Below are positions 22,640-35,089 of a DNA stretch of 64,000 nt, piece by piece. How positions within the stretch are numbered: position 1 is the stretch's first letter; the number at the start of each line of letters is the position of its first letter. Source of the DNA: Apoda limacodes (lineage: Eukaryota; Arthropoda; Insecta; Lepidoptera; Limacodidae); the NCBI GenBank assembly GCA_946406115.1, contig OX291544.1, forward strand, positions 28,165,521 to 28,229,520, read 5' to 3'. The notes under the pieces are model-generated. The model saw nothing but the letters and a program-made list of their open reading frames with translations. It had not been told where the DNA came from and made no database searches. The position numbers and the translations under genes were made by a program.

Positions 22640-22985
22640 CGCCAAATCGATAAATAATATTATTAAAAAAATGAGCATACATAAAGTACCCGGATACGAT
22701 TGCAGAAAATCATCAGATATAAAAACAATAAGTAATAAAATATCCTACGCGATATCAAGACTAATAAATACGAGTATTCAAAAAGCTATTTATCCGGATG
22801 ACCTGAAATCGGTATATTATGACCTATAAACAAGGCAATAAATCGGACTACAATAACCACCGGCTCATTAAAATACTACCACCTATCGACAAGATGCCAA
22901 AAAAATATATTTGTAACCGCATACACGACTTTTATCGAGAAAATCAAATACTATCTGTAAATCTGTTCGGATTTGAGCCAAATAA
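22640..22985 (+). pseudogene. LINE family X, RT N-terminal fragment (left piece)
   Basis: Translation across frames gives KMSIHKVPGYDC, then INTSIQKAIYPDDLKSV and PPIDKMPKKYICNRIHDFY with ILSVNLFGFEPNK. This is the region leading into the first RT blocks of a jockey-type LINE (usual form: 'IDKxLEKYICNRI...DNQFGFQ'). It stops abruptly near 22985, where a different LINE begins. The matching C-terminal part appears at 24932. Confidence 0.6.
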
Positions 22986-24010
22986 AAGAAATCTTATTGC
23001 ATACAAGAAAATTCGTAATTGCTGCAGTGGGATGTGCAGAAATTCAAAAAAGAGTTTATATTTATATTTATGGTTTAAGTCACTTGAGACCGCCAACTCA
23101 AGCGATACGTGGCAATTTCTTAAGGCTCTAGGGGCAGCAAGTAACATTGTATTAAACAATAACTTTGACTTTGATGTTATTTGTTATCGATAAGCATTTC
23201 TCAGCCTCTCCTATTTCTTTAGATGGTAAGATTAAGAGTAGTACACTAGATCAGCTTTCCACACAGCCCGCACCTAAGTGAAGTCCGTTTATTTCTAAAG
23301 AGATCACCGAGCGTGACTTAAAAAAAAGTTTCCTTTTTATATCTTCTAAGGCTGTAGGTGGTGACAATTTATGCCTACAAATGCTTACTCCTATTTTAGA
23401 ATTTATTGCACACATTTTAACTCATATTTTAATTTTTTCATTAAAAGCTTGCACATTTCCTTCCTCTTGGAAAAAAGGCACTTGTTGTTCCACTGCGAAA
23501 AATATCAAATCCTGTTTCTTGCACTAATTTCAGACCGATATCAATTTTATCTATTCTATCGAAGGAATTTGAGAATATCGTCAGTAAACAATTGTCTAGT
23601 TACTTACACTTTTATCAACTTTTTAGTCTTCACTCAGGTTTTCGGCCCGGCCATAGCACAGTTACGGCCTTAATTAAAGTGACTGATGATATTCGCTTGT
23701 GGTCAATAAATTGCGAACTCTATTAATCCTTTTAGATTTTAGTAGTGCTTTTAACTCAGTGGAGTTTGACATATTATTAGGTATTTTACAATCTTTAAAC
23801 TTATCTCCGCCGGTGGTTTCTTGGTTTGATTCCTATTTGAGAGGACGATCACATTGTGTTCGAGCAAATGAAAAATTATTTGATTGGTGCGACTTGACTG
23901 CCGGTGTCCCTCAAGGTGGCTTCCTCTCTCCTCTTTAGTTTTCTGTATATATTAATGCAATTACTCCTATTATAAACTCATCATTTTCCTTGCATCTTGT
24001 GGTGGAATCT
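22986..24010 (+). pseudogene. CR1/jockey-type LINE ORF2, second copy of the 9300 family
   Basis: Begins with YKKIRNCCSGMCRNSKK and SLETANSSDTWQFLKALG, then passes through several frameshifts to ILLDFSSAFNSVEFDILLGI, SWFDSYLRGRSHCV and TAGVPQGGFLSPL (23700-23935), which closely parallel the copy at 9300-11473. A stop follows and the C-terminus is missing. It appears to be inserted into LINE family X. Confidence 0.75.
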
Positions 24011-24410
24011 TGCAAGCTTAATTAAACATTTAAATTTTGCACACTTACAAAGCTCGGATGACAATACAATATTCCACAGTTACTTTGACTAATAACCCCC
24101 TCCCAGAGTTGTACCAGGAGTACAACCTAGAGGTGAAAAATTTAAAATCTTCGAAATGGGTATTCTCCCCGGATATTTGAGGGTCGCAGATGACGAATTT
24201 CATGTACATTTTAATTTTATCACCTCTTGGCAGGTACAAGATGTGCACCTGAAGTCGGACATTAGGGTGGAACGTGAACAATTGAGTAAAAAATTTAATT
24301 ACTAATTTATTTTCCAAGTTCTCATTACCCGACTTATGAAACTTGGGCAATAAACTATAAAAAATCAATTAAACAATCACTAAAAAGTATAAAATAAAAA
24401 TTTAGAACTT

Positions 24411-24581
24411 GCTTTTCTTAAAACATTAGAATCATATAAAAATTCAACGCCTTGCTTTTCTTGCAGTCGTACGTGGATATAAAAATTTTTATATTCATTT
24501 TGAATGAATTATTTTTTTACTTTTTAGAACAATTTTCTGTTAGATTGAATTTTAATATGATTCTAATGTTTTAAGAAAAGT
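24411..24581. repeat. 26-bp perfect inverted repeat, 117 bp apart
   Basis: CTTTTCTTAAAACATTAGAA with TCATAT after it (24412-24437) returns as the exact reverse complement at 24555-24580. CTTGCTTTTCTT also occurs a second time near 24450. The pair lies just 5' of the Tc1-like fragment, so it could be a MITE or part of a transposon end. Confidence 0.65.
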
Positions 24582-24681
24582 AAACTTTTAAAAAAACAAA
24601 TTTTTTCCTTTTTTTTTACTTTTAGCTTTCCACTTTTGTTTCATAAGCCAAGCTATCTTCAGCACGTAAACATTAATTATC

Positions 24682-24915
24682 ATGCCCCTTTCACCTGAAG
24701 AATGTGAAAGAATTATGGCACATCTGGAACTAGGCATCAGTATGAGTCGTACTGCAAGAATGGTGGGTGTGACAATAATAATGGTCGTCAAGGTGAAACA
24801 AAGGTACGAAGAAATCGGAAACCATCTCAGAAGACCATGTAATGGCCGTCCCAGATGCACTACAGCTAGAGGAGACCAATATATTGCCAGCAATATTTTT
24901 CAGGTCCAACAGTAG
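24682..24915 (+). pseudogene. Tc1-like transposase N-terminal fragment
   Basis: MPLSPEECERIMAHLELGIS followed by SRTARMVGV, VKQRYEEIG and RRPCNGRPRCTTARGDQYI is the paired-type helix-turn-helix DNA-binding region of Tc1-family transposases, including the GRPR(C/K)TT linker. A stop ends it after 77 residues; the DDE catalytic domain is absent. Confidence 0.8.
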
Positions 24916-24931
24916 CTTCTCCTGATAAGGG

Positions 24932-25790
24932 ATGATTACATTAGCGAAGACACGGTCAGGAGCAGCACAAGAATCTGTTTTAGGACCTTTGCACTACCTA
25001 GCCTATGTTAATGGCCTAAATAACTTAATTAGGCAGTTTACTATTTATCAATGCGCTGACGATAAATGTCTCATAGCTGCACACCAAAACATTACATTCG
25101 CGGAAAAAATTGCTACAAGATGATATGTGTTTAATAAGTGACCGGTCTCATGACATGGTACTAATTTTAAATAAAGGAAAAACAAAACTACTACATACAC
25201 ATCCGCTCCTGTCATAACCATTTTACTTATAATCCCAGAATAATAGTTCATACTTACGACTAGCACGAGAGCAAGTCGATAAACAAATGTACCCGGGTCT
25301 AGTAATAGATAGCAGATTAAATTGGGGGACGTACATAGAATTGATATGTAAAAACTACGCGTATTACTTGCTAAGTTTTACGATACGATACTATAATCAG
25401 ATCAAAAATCCTTTACACGGTTTTATTATCTATGTACAATGCGCTAGTAGATTCAGTTGTATCTTATGGCATGACAATCTATGGATGAACCTTTTAAACC
25501 CACCTAGATCGAATATATAATTTGCAAGTTAAAATTCTGAAAATAATTGTTAGTAACAAAATTAAAGAAAAAAATTATGACGGCGAAATTGCTGTCTTCA
25601 GCTACTTCAAACTACTTCCTATTCACTTCAAAATCAACTATCAAATAGTAGTAGAAAATTTTAATAATATAGCAACATTACCTACAGTGCAAATTAAAAT
25701 TGCTACTAGGCATAACAAAAACAAAATTACTACGTCACAATCTAAGATTTTTTATGGCGATCGAAGTATAAATAATTAATGAAATACCTG
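24932..25790 (+). pseudogene. LINE family X, RT C-terminal fragment (right piece)
   Basis: SGAAQESVLGPLHYLAYVNG, then CADDKCLIAA (the YADD-type catalytic block, here CADD) at 25045, VIDSRLNWGTYIELICKN at 25300 and a lysine-rich C-terminal region to 25779. It would follow the fragment ending at 22985 after a gap of about 80-100 residues, so the two pieces may be one element split by later insertions and a deletion. The 3' end is probably the AT-rich tail near 26490. Confidence 0.6.
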
Positions 25791-26530
25791 GACATATATG
25801 AAGCATACTTACAGAAAAAAAATCAACTACAAGCTAAAATAATTTTACCTAGAACAAATAAAAAACTTGCTCACGATGTGTCATACGGACAGAATAACGA
25901 AAGCACGGACAGACTTGACAAAATGAAAAGGATTTCGTTTTAGCTAAAGAACCCTTATTATGTTGTAAGTACGTAATACATTATTATGCATAAATGAAAA
26001 ATTTACAAATTATGTACCTACCTATGAAATACCTTTTTACTACTTTACAATCCACCTGTATATAAAACGATCCTAAGGGGTCGTAACCTTGTAACCGGTT
26101 TTCATTATCACACTAACCTAGCTAAAAGTTAATTTAGATGCTAGGAGTAACAAACTATTTATCGTCAGACAGTAAATTTTTTTAATTAAAAAAAAACATT
26201 TTAATTATACCTACATAGATCCAGGTGTATTATGTATTCTTTGGTATAAGAGATAAGAAATGTATTATAAGTGAGGAGTTAGCTATAGCTAGTTGTTATT
26301 CAAATTATGTAATAGGTAGGTTAGTATTAGTTTTAAATATAAAAGATTTGTATATTAAATATGTACCGTTGTAGTTTATATTTTCCAAGAATTATTTATT
26401 CTAAGCTAATTATATGGTTTTTGATTTATAAAAAGGTTTTTTTGGTGATGGGTGTGACTATTCTGTATCGAATAATTTGTATAAAAAAATATCTTAAATA
26501 AATAATAAAATAAAATTTAAAAAAAAACAA
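25791..26530. other. Probable 3' untranslated tail of LINE X and AT-rich flank
   Basis: No ORF. The sequence is AT-rich and ends in AAATAAATAATAAAATAAAA near 26500-26520, which would suit a LINE tail. This is inference from position only. Confidence 0.3.
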
Positions 26531-26645
26531 TACTACGCTACATATGATACGATACTATATGATTTTGTAATAATACTATACAATATGATAACGATACTAT
26601 ATGTTATGATAATGATATGATACAATACTAATACGTTAATATACA
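26531..26645. repeat. Degenerate microsatellite (GATAC/ATACTA)n
   Basis: Irregular repeats of GATACGATACTATATGAT-like units run for about 110 bp. Simple sequence, no coding content. Confidence 0.65.
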
Positions 26646-26884
26646 CTGTTGTAAATATAATAATACATACCCGTCAAATGCGATGAAGTTCAATTAGAGG
26701 GTCTAAAATTGAATTGCTGAACTACATTTCGGTGAACTGTTTCATACCTGTTTAACACTGTCTGAATTGTCACTGGCGTGTTTGGTGACGTAGTAAGACG
26801 TGAGATAGCGCTACGAAGTTTTTACATAAAGCTATCTCGCTCTGTCGCATTGTTTGTTCTCCGTAGGACATACATAGTAATTTT

Positions 26885-26970
26885 ATGAATTATGGAGTAA
26901 GTCTGTCTGTCTGTTTGTTACCTCTTCACTCTTAAATGGCTGTATGGAAAGTCAAATTTGATATTGAGAT
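26885..26970 (-). repeat. Partial (GACA)n-tailed interspersed repeat
   Basis: Plus strand AAGTCTGTCTGTCTGTTTGT, then TACCTCTTCACTC is the reverse complement of the GTAACAGACAGACAGACAG end of the copies at 37320-37565 and 63600-63958. Only the end is kept. Confidence 0.6.
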
Positions 26971-27099
26971 AGTTTGAGTGTTGAGAAAGGACATAGGCTA
27001 ATTGAAAATGTCAAGTGTGAGTCAGTTTTGTTTCCATAATTGAGAGTTGCCGTTGAAATCCTACACCGATAACTGAATTTAGGGCGGCTAAAGACGCGG

Positions 27100-27395
27100 G
27101 CATTTCATCTATATAATCTATATAATTTGTGGTTTGCTCCGAAAAAAAGGAATAAAATAAATATATACTGAGGCTCCCATACAAAAAACGTAATCTTTTT
27201 GCTTGTTCTTGTTTGATATTGATAACGTCAACAGGTAGACGCTTGAAATATTCACAGAATATTAAGTAATAGATTAAACTTTAAAAATAAATAATAAAAT
27301 TTAAATAGAACAAATATTTAAGGGGTCATACCTTTTTATAGATAATGGTACGGAACCATGCGTGCGCACTTGGCCGATTTTTCAAGTTCATAGTA
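27100..27395 (-). repeat. GGGTTCCGTA-type interspersed repeat, reversed copy
   Basis: ATAATGGTACGGAACCATGC, then GTGCGCACTTGGCCGA at 27345-27380 is the reversed head of the 56500 copy (TCGGCCAAGTACGAGTCGGA, then GGGTTCCGTACC). GGGGTCATACC and the AT-rich middle also follow the same order. Confidence 0.65.
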
Positions 27396-27619
27396 GGCCG
27401 GCAAGTAAAATACGTTTACTAATTCGAGGTGACATGCCATTGAACTGCTCCGCGTATTGGTCTGATTTTGACCAGGGTTTAAGACGTTCATGGTGCGAAT
27501 TTGCAGGGCAGTTTAATTATAAGCCTGATTTTAAAGTTCATGGTAGGCCCTCTGATAGTTTCTACGTAATGTCAATTTAGTGTAAGTGACAATTTAGATG
27601 GCGCTTTTCTAATATTAAC

Positions 27620-27830
27620 GCGCTTTTAATTGTAAACCCTGACAGGAAAAGGAAATAAATTCGTATTTGATGTCGTTCTTTTAAAACATGCCAGTGAGTT
27701 CTAAAATTAGAAATGTGGTCATATTTACGAAGATCAAGGGAATGCAGTTGTTGCGGAGATGATCCTGTTTATTAATATAGTCTTTTCTAAGATCACAATA
27801 AAATACGTCTACATAGTCAATTATCCGCAA
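27620..27830 (-). pseudogene. LINE fragment related to 8380-9110
   Basis: GTCGTTCTTTTAAAACATGC, then CAG and TTCTAAAATTA, are shared with 8437-8480. This is a degraded second copy with no usable frame. Confidence 0.45.
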
Positions 27831-27879
27831 CAAAATGAATTTAAAATCAATTATGTTTTCCGTTTATATTTTAGGTGAC

Positions 27880-28990
27880 AAAGGGTCGCTTACCTTACTG
27901 TCTTCTTAATTTGATTAAGGGTCCTGTTGCCCCTATTTTATCCTGCTAGTGTTATTGACGTAGAGGTATTTCAGGACTCTGATGTATTTAGTGTCTACAT
28001 TTTGTATTTTCAGGGCTTCCCATATTCTTGAGTGGAAGACGGTGTTGAAGGCTTTTTGAAAGTCTATAAAATCTATGTAGATTGGTCTTTGGAACTCTTA
28101 TTTCTAGATTAGTAGTTCCACTAAGTGGATATGGTCTACCGTAGAGTCCCGTTTACGAAACACTGCTTGCTCGATCACTTAGCACGATTCCAGTGCAGAA
28201 TTAATTATTTTCTCTATGATGGACGAGCACAACAAGTATAGTGAGGACAAAAGGCTGATGGGTCAGTTTGTACATGGCTTTAATTCGTATAAAATTTTTC
28301 GCAGCTTCAGCATTAGCTTTTGTAAATCCTTTCTTCAGTGTAATAAGCTTCTTGTGCGTTCGGATATAGCAATACATTTTTTATTTGTATATGTGTTAGG
28401 TATAAAAGTCGATTATAAGCTTTATTCAATAGCGGAGATTATTTTATCATAATATACCTGACTGAATCATCTTCATACCGGTAAACCAGATCTTGTTGGC
28501 AGTTTTTCAATGCTTCTCAATATCTTGACATTTATTCGAGTGTTGCATAAAACATAGTTTATTCTACATTTTTTAACTGTTTTGAAATTATAAGTAACCC
28601 TTACACATCAGTAATCAGACGGAAATGGTACATTGATGATTAGTTAGTAGAATGTAGTCATGTTTGTTTTTGGTATCACCATCTGAAAATCCATCAAAGT
28701 CCATCTTTGTTTACTTTTATTTTTGAAGAAAGTGTTTAAATTTGAAAGGTTATTTTCAAAGCAAACTGTAACAATGTTACTCATCTATCATTTCGTTCTC
28801 CGAACCCAAATTTATTCGCAATTAGATTTACTTTTGATGTCAATTTGCCTATTTTAGTGTTAATATCGCCCACAACTACAACTTTTCCGGATAATTTTAA
28901 AGCCTTGACAATGGTGACGTAGAAAAACTCTACTTCTATATCATGCCGCGGTGGTGGATTCTGCTTGGATTAAACTTGAATGTAGATTAA
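27880..28990 (-). pseudogene. RTE-type LINE relic (endonuclease and RT parts)
   Basis: Minus-strand pieces: KVVVVGDINTKIGKL (endonuclease, usual form VVMGDxNAKVG) followed by FGFGERNDR near 28790, then RT block IYIDFIDFQKAFNTVFHSRI with WEALKIQNVDTKYIRVLKYL (28080-27960), and SDPLSP near 27885. The IDFxKAFDSVxxxxIWxAL wording is characteristic of the RTE clade. Many stops and frameshifts. Confidence 0.7.
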
Positions 28991-29089
28991 AGTAGACATC
29001 TTTGTGGTATGGAATAGCACAGCGTGCACTTCTTCCTGCTCAAGTAGCACAGTAAGCATTTTAACTAATCAATCGTGACGTTATGCAAA

Positions 29090-29525
29090 ACTTAACTACA
29101 CCAAATAGTCTGCCGCTTTATATAGGCATCTGAAAGCCATTTTAATACTTTACACTGTACAACGGTTGGATAATTCTATAACAGAATGCTTTTATAACGC
29201 CTTCAGTTTTAGTCCAGCACGCCGCAAAGTCACTGTACAGCTTTGGACCTACAAGGGCATTTTAAGAAGTAAGGAAATGCCTAAAGCAGCTTAGTAGCAC
29301 ACATTAGAACCGTTATAATGCATTGTCAAACCGTTTTACAGCTTTGAGCTGCATTTTCAGAAGTAAGTAATACTGCTTAATAGGACAAACTGGAACCAAA
29401 TTTAATGCTTCGTAAATTCACTATATAGCTGTCAGCTGTTTTCATGACCTTCGGATGCAAAGTAGCATTTTCAAATGTGAAATAAAAGCCAAGTGCTGAA
29501 CGGCACAAACTTGTATCATTGTATT
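29090..29525. repeat. Degenerate tandem repeat of about 105-120 bp, 3-4 units
   Basis: Recurrent strings in the same order: TACAGCTTTG(G/A), GCATTTT(A/C)(A/C)(A/G), AAGTAAG, GCACA or GACAAAC, then GAACC. They appear near 29230-29310, 29337-29395 and 29420-29515. The units are strongly diverged. No coding frame. Confidence 0.45.
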
Positions 29526-30539
29526 TCTGGCATTTTTAAATATCAGTGATGGTCGTGAAGTCGAAATTAAGTTTATTTTAATATTATATTATAGGAAAGC
29601 AATTTAAACTTTTGTCTATTTCTTGCCTTCAAATATTACCGTGAAATGTAGTTTACTGTCAATGTCTATATAGGTTTAATTGAAAATTGTACCGTGCCTC
29701 CAGTATATAGGGGTTTCGTTATAAAATAAGATATGTGTAAAAAATAAAAATAAATGCGTATTGTTTGTATAGAACAAAGTTTTTGCATGATTAACTTCAT
29801 AGTAACAGTATTAAAACAAACTGTCATTTTATTTTAGGTCTATTAGTTTCTTTTATATGTTCAAATATTAATATTTTTAATTATGGAGTATTTACAAATA
29901 GTTGTCGGTTTAAAACAGCTTGGTGAACCATAAAAAGAGGTTTTTAATACCGTCACTTGTACAAATACTTACAAGTGAACAATAGTTAAACCAGAGACAA
30001 GAGAGAAGATTTTTGTGCTATAGTCTGTAAAGTGGTTTTCTATATGTTCACATGTATACCAGTAGGCTCGATGTTGACTGAATTATCCGTCCACCAGAAA
30101 AATTGCTTTTTTCAGTGTCAAACACTCGACGTTTTTTCGGAAGACAAATGGATTTAAAAACATCGTAAAGTATTTTTATGCACAGCTTTTTGCATTACAA
30201 CTCTCCCAAAAGTGGCCCAGCTCCTACACAATAGCCTGGCAACAAATGCACATCATTTTAACTACCATCACTTCGGCAACTAGCCTAAAAATCTCTCGGA
30301 TGCACACCTGTTATCAATCAGCTATGCAGGAAGCAATCAAGTACACAACATCTATCCAAATATGTATATACAAACGTATACACGTACGTACTCGTGCGCC
30401 ACACATCCAAAACCCCACCAAAACCAGGCAACGAAAGGCGGATTGCACATGGTGCATCCCCTGGTAAGAGTATCTCGCCACCAACCACTATAAAGTTAAC
30501 AACAAAGTCATAACATTACTACTTAGCTTGGTCTTTACA
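29526..30539. other. Intergenic stretch, weakly characterised
   Basis: AT-rich to about 30180, then a more balanced 300 bp (30190-30490, with CACC- and CAAC-rich text) that gives no recognisable protein. It may be the eroded 3' part of the neighbouring BEL/Pao relic, but I cannot show that. Confidence 0.3.
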
Positions 30540-31700
30540 GTTTTTTGCGCCTATAAAGTTTTAAGCCTTGTCAGAGTAGAACACTGATGATGTTTATCGG
30601 ACCAGCGTAATCTATGTCTTGGTACGGTATGAGAATTTTTGCGATGATAATATGTAATTATTAACTCAACGATGTGATCCTTACGCGGTTAAAGTATGGG
30701 ATGATGTTGATCATAAGACAAGTTTTCATTTACGTAAGCGGCCTCAGACGCGTAGAAGACCATCTTTATCGATTAACGGCGATAATTTCTGTATGGAGCT
30801 AGTGTTTATTAGCTATAAGACTTTTAATATCTTCAGAAAAATAAAAATAAAGATTTTGCAAAAGATTTCAGCGTAATTGTCATCATCAGTGGAAAAATAG
30901 GTGATAGTGGTAATTTCTTTAAAAATCGGAATACGTATATAACTGCATGGAGCAGCACGAGCCACGAAGAAACGCGGTGCGAGAGAGCAAGCAGCGGTTG
31001 TGGATCATCATTAACTTGCGGGACAGGAAGAGACGCTAACTTAGTATCAAGTAAGTTGGTTTTAGGTTTTATAGTTTCTTCGGAATTGATGGACCACTCG
31101 TCGACTCCATCACTCAGCCAGGACGGTCCTGAGAACCACAGTGGATTGTTCAGTAATCGTGCCGGTGACAATCCTCTGGATATACAATCGCTTACATTTT
31201 GTGTTTTGGGCACATAGAAAAAACAATCTACGGGAAGTAGCGATACAATTTTAGTAATACGGATTACTAAAAATGTTTGAAGAGGTATGGCGATGATTTA
31301 ATCCATTCCAATGCAACCATTGAATCGGTAAAACAAAGAATTTTGTCAATTTCGCGACGTTTTTTATACGTGTAAGTGACGCGGCAAACTAACTTTGCCA
31401 TAAGTAAACAAGCACATGATTCGAGCCAAGCAACAGACACCGTGTTAAGCGGAGCGACTTTAGATTTCGTACATACCTAAACTGAGACCGACGGCCATCC
31501 ATCGTTTTTAACGTGTACAAAAACAACGGCACCGTAGGCCCTTTCGCTTGCGTCAAATAAGGCGACAATAGTTATTTTCTAATATTTAAAAAATACGTTG
31601 TCACAATTGGAACGAAGTTGTTGCAAAAATGGTAATTCACGCAAATAACTTTGCCATTTCCGAACAATATCGGACGGTGGTTACTCGTCCTAATCTAATT
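30540..31700 (-). pseudogene. BEL/Pao LTR-retrotransposon pol relic
   Basis: Reading the minus strand from 31700: WQSYLREFPFLQQLRSNCDN, then LFDASERAYGAVVFVHVKND and KVAPLNTVSVAWLESCACLL (RNase H-like region with DAS and the usual SRVAPLKTxSIPRLEL pattern altered), then ISRGLSPARLLNNPLWFSGP with SWL (31180-31090), and near 30620 an integrase piece IDYAGPI. These occur in the BEL/Pao order. No LTRs are visible and the frames are broken, so it is a dead internal fragment. Confidence 0.75.
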
Positions 31701-31789
31701 TTAAGTCATTTAACTTTCTGTTATATTAACAATGTCAGGTGCGATGAGTTCGAGTATATTGACAGTGGCAAACAAGATTACGGTCCGAA

Positions 31790-33530
31790 TGATGTTAAGC
31801 GGTCACCGTAGCCTATGGACGCTAGTAACACCAGGGTTATCACTCACGCGTTGCCGACCCTACCAAAATTCAATAACTCCTTTCTTGAAGAACCCACACA
31901 CTGAACTGAAGAACATACTGTTGTCCTAAGAGAAATCGTGGCAGTGAGCTCCTTTTATAACCCAAGCGTATGCGGGAGAGAGTTTCTCTGAAACCGCACT
32001 GTTTGCGACCATTTCGGTTCTAAAGTGTGAGAAAAAAAATTCTGCCTATAGCGAGCGGTGCGACGGTATAATTTCGTAGGCATCATTTCGATCAATTCTT
32101 CAGAACACATCCCATTGTACAAGCGGTAAAACACACACAGGGAGATAAAGTCTCTCCTCAGACTTAAGAGCTTGATATGGCAAGTGAGTTTGGGATCGTT
32201 GACAATTGGGGCCGAACTTGCAAAGCAGCAACCATTGCCCCGATGTGAAGTACTGCCTCGCTCTGATAAGTACACTAAGGTTTTTGGACACCAGCTTCAC
32301 CTTGTTTTGCGAATGACCTTAGAACTGAACATCGCTGGAGATGTCGACACCCAGGATCTCAATACTCTTGGAGATGAAGAGGGAAGTGTTCTGGAATTGT
32401 GATACCACAGTGATTGGGGATCTCTAAGCGGTAAAAGCACAGACTTGTGACTTTGTAGGGTCGAATTGAGACACAAGTTCTCCGTGGTTTTTCTCCACAA
32501 AGGAACGGGAAATGTTTGCACGACCCATGTAATAAGCGTCTCCAGTATTGTCATCTGCATAGCAATGAATGTTGTTGATGTCCAACATGTCATTGATATA
32601 CAGTATAAACAGCGTTGCAGACAGCACAGAGCCTTGCGGGACACCAGCGAATTAATGTAACGGTTCGTATGCGTCTTCCGGACAAAAAGCTAGCCACCCA
32701 TTTGCACAAACCCTCAGGCACTCCGTAAGATGGCAACTTCTATAGAAGACCCCGGTGCCAGGCCCGATCGAACGCCTTGGTTATTTCCAGGCTACATGCC
32801 GATGCCTCACCCTGACTCTCAATGGCTAGTGCCCATCGGTGTGTAAGATACAGTAGAAGGTCACCAGTTGAGCGACCGCGGCGAAAGCCATATTGACGGT
32901 CGCTGACCAGGTCGTGTTCTTCTAGGTATCTTAGAAGCTGTGTGTTGATCAGACGCTGCAAATCCTTGGAGAGGAGGAAGGTTTTAGCGATAGGCCTATA
33001 ATTCGATGGATCTGATCTGTTGCCCTTTTTGGGTACTGGGTACACATTTACAGTCTTCCATGAAGACGGAATGTGCCTAGTGTGGTAGGAAGCGTGAAGA
33101 GGCGCGTGAGTACAGGACATAACTTGGTAGCCCACTGCTGGTATACCTTCTGGCCTACTCGACTTAAAAACATCTAGAGAAGGCAGAGCCCGCCGGACCT
33201 CCCTCTAGGCTATCGAGATTTCCGGCGTGGTCTTACCGCATCACGGTATAGTAGGTGGTACAGCGCCTTCGTCGTTCATATTCGAATTAGAGGCTTTATC
33301 TTTGGCACTATGGGCCAAGTCACCATCGTGCTTTCGCAGTGGTGGCAGATTTAGCAAGCGACTAGAAAGCATGACTCCAAGAAGAATAATAGCTCGCAAG
33401 TCTCCCATAATTTAGCAATTACAGTTGAATCCTCACTGCACTTCAAGGCAGCATTTAATTCGCCGATTAACTTCTTCTATGTTACTAAAAACTTCATTGT
33501 CACAAATCCACTTCCACCTTATTTACCATT
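31790..33530 (-). pseudogene. LINE family J copy 2 (jockey/CR1-type), RT and C-terminus
   Basis: Minus-strand blocks from 5' to 3': GDLRAIILLGVML (33400), HIPSSWKTVNVYPVPKKGNR with SDPSNYRPIA (33070-32985), LEEHDLVSDRQYGFRRGRST (32930), ITKAFDRAWHRGLL (32785), INDMLDINNIHCYADDNTGD (32600-32540) and LYNGMCSEELIEMMPTKLYR at 32120. It keeps the YADD motif but has several frameshifts and lacks the endonuclease. Same family as 53300-56040. Confidence 0.82.
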
Positions 33531-35089
33531 GGCCTCAGAGTCATGGTCATCTTCTATAAGTTCTCGTATGGCATCCTTAGACAGGTTTCCAGACATTTAT
33601 GCTTCCTACTACTGAAGTAGTACTGCTAAAATAAAATACGAACTTGTTGTCGAGAGACCTGTACCGCCACTTTTAGGTATAACTAAGCACCGTTCGTCTG
33701 GCACCCGCCTCAGCACGCAACGCAGTGGGATTACACAGTTGCGCGTAACCGTAACTCACATTCCGAATGGACACCATGATACCAGTTTAGGGTTATAGAC
33801 GGTTTTTTCTTATTAAGCTTCAACATAAAAGACAGTGGTCTTAGCAGGGTCGCAATGCCGTTTGCGGCAGGGCGAATTGTGGCGGGATGGGTGAGAAGCG
33901 AGTACCCCTTATCATATCTACTGCAATCGGAGTGCATAAAAAAAGTCTCTGGGTAGCAAAACGATTACATTCAAAGACTTAGCTTTTCAATGCTATCCGA
34001 GTCCTAATCCTAACCAATATATATATATTTATGGTAGTCTGTTTGTAAGTTTATTTGATATTTCTTAACGTTGTTATAGAGCAACTAAGTAAGCTGATAT
34101 TTGGTAAAGAGATTGTTCAGGAGATGAAAAAGAAAAATAGGTAACTCTTTATCCCTGCGAAGCCTAGCAGGAATAATGATAAAAAATTAAAAATATAACT
34201 AATGGTAACGTATTGTCAAGTTTAATTTACAATATTATTCTACAGCCTACTAATAGGTATGTTTATTTTAATTATGGCAAATAGTAATTATTTTTTACTT
34301 TAAATCAAGATCAAATTTTTTAAAAGGTGTTTTCATACCAAACGTTCTATTTTAAATTTTTGAATTCCATTTACTGTAACTGATATCCGAGCCGGCTCCA
34401 CTAATCGTACCTCGTACTTTTTTTTAATTACAACAGCTTATTTAGTAAGTTATCACCTATCAAAAGGTTCCCCCCATTTTATAACTCGTGTTTAAACGAC
34501 GAACATATTATAATGACTTAAAAATAACTTGGCTGGTTTTAATTTATTTGTTTTATTCATGTAAATATTGAAATTTAGATTTGAATTTTTATTATTTCTA
34601 TATGACACTATTTTTACCTAGTCTGGTAGACAACTTTTTGTTAATGCCAAGCACACCTATAAATGATATAATAAGATTTTTAAAATAAACTCAGATTGTA
34701 TGTATAAATAAATAAGTAGGTATACCTATCTAAGTAGTAACTAACCACTTCTTCCGACCACTTTTATGCTTATTAATTTAATATATAAAATGCAAACTAA
34801 TGCATATACCCCCAATTATGGATGGGATTTTATGGTACCTACTTTACAACCGAAGTTTTCTTCAGGTATGTATTGTTAAGAATATACGTATGAATAGGTA
34901 CGAATTGTACTTAAATAATATATATTTTAATCTGTGTTTGATTTAATGTAGTCTGTAGTACGCGAACTAATAATTAAACGACCTTTTTTACTGTGTTTTA
35001 CATAAACTTGTATAAAGTCTCTAAGAAGCATACTGACCTTTACGACGATTACGACGTGAAATAAGGGTCCAGAACATTGCCCGGAAATT
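33531..35089. other. Intergenic stretch without recognised feature
   Basis: 33540-33960 is of mixed composition and includes a 68-codon open frame on the minus strand that I do not recognise. From 33960 the sequence is AT-rich with no signal. Confidence 0.35.

Noticed and set aside
33731..33937. 68-codon minus-strand ORF
   Set aside because: Mixed composition next to a LINE copy, no domain recognised and no splice context; not supported as a gene.
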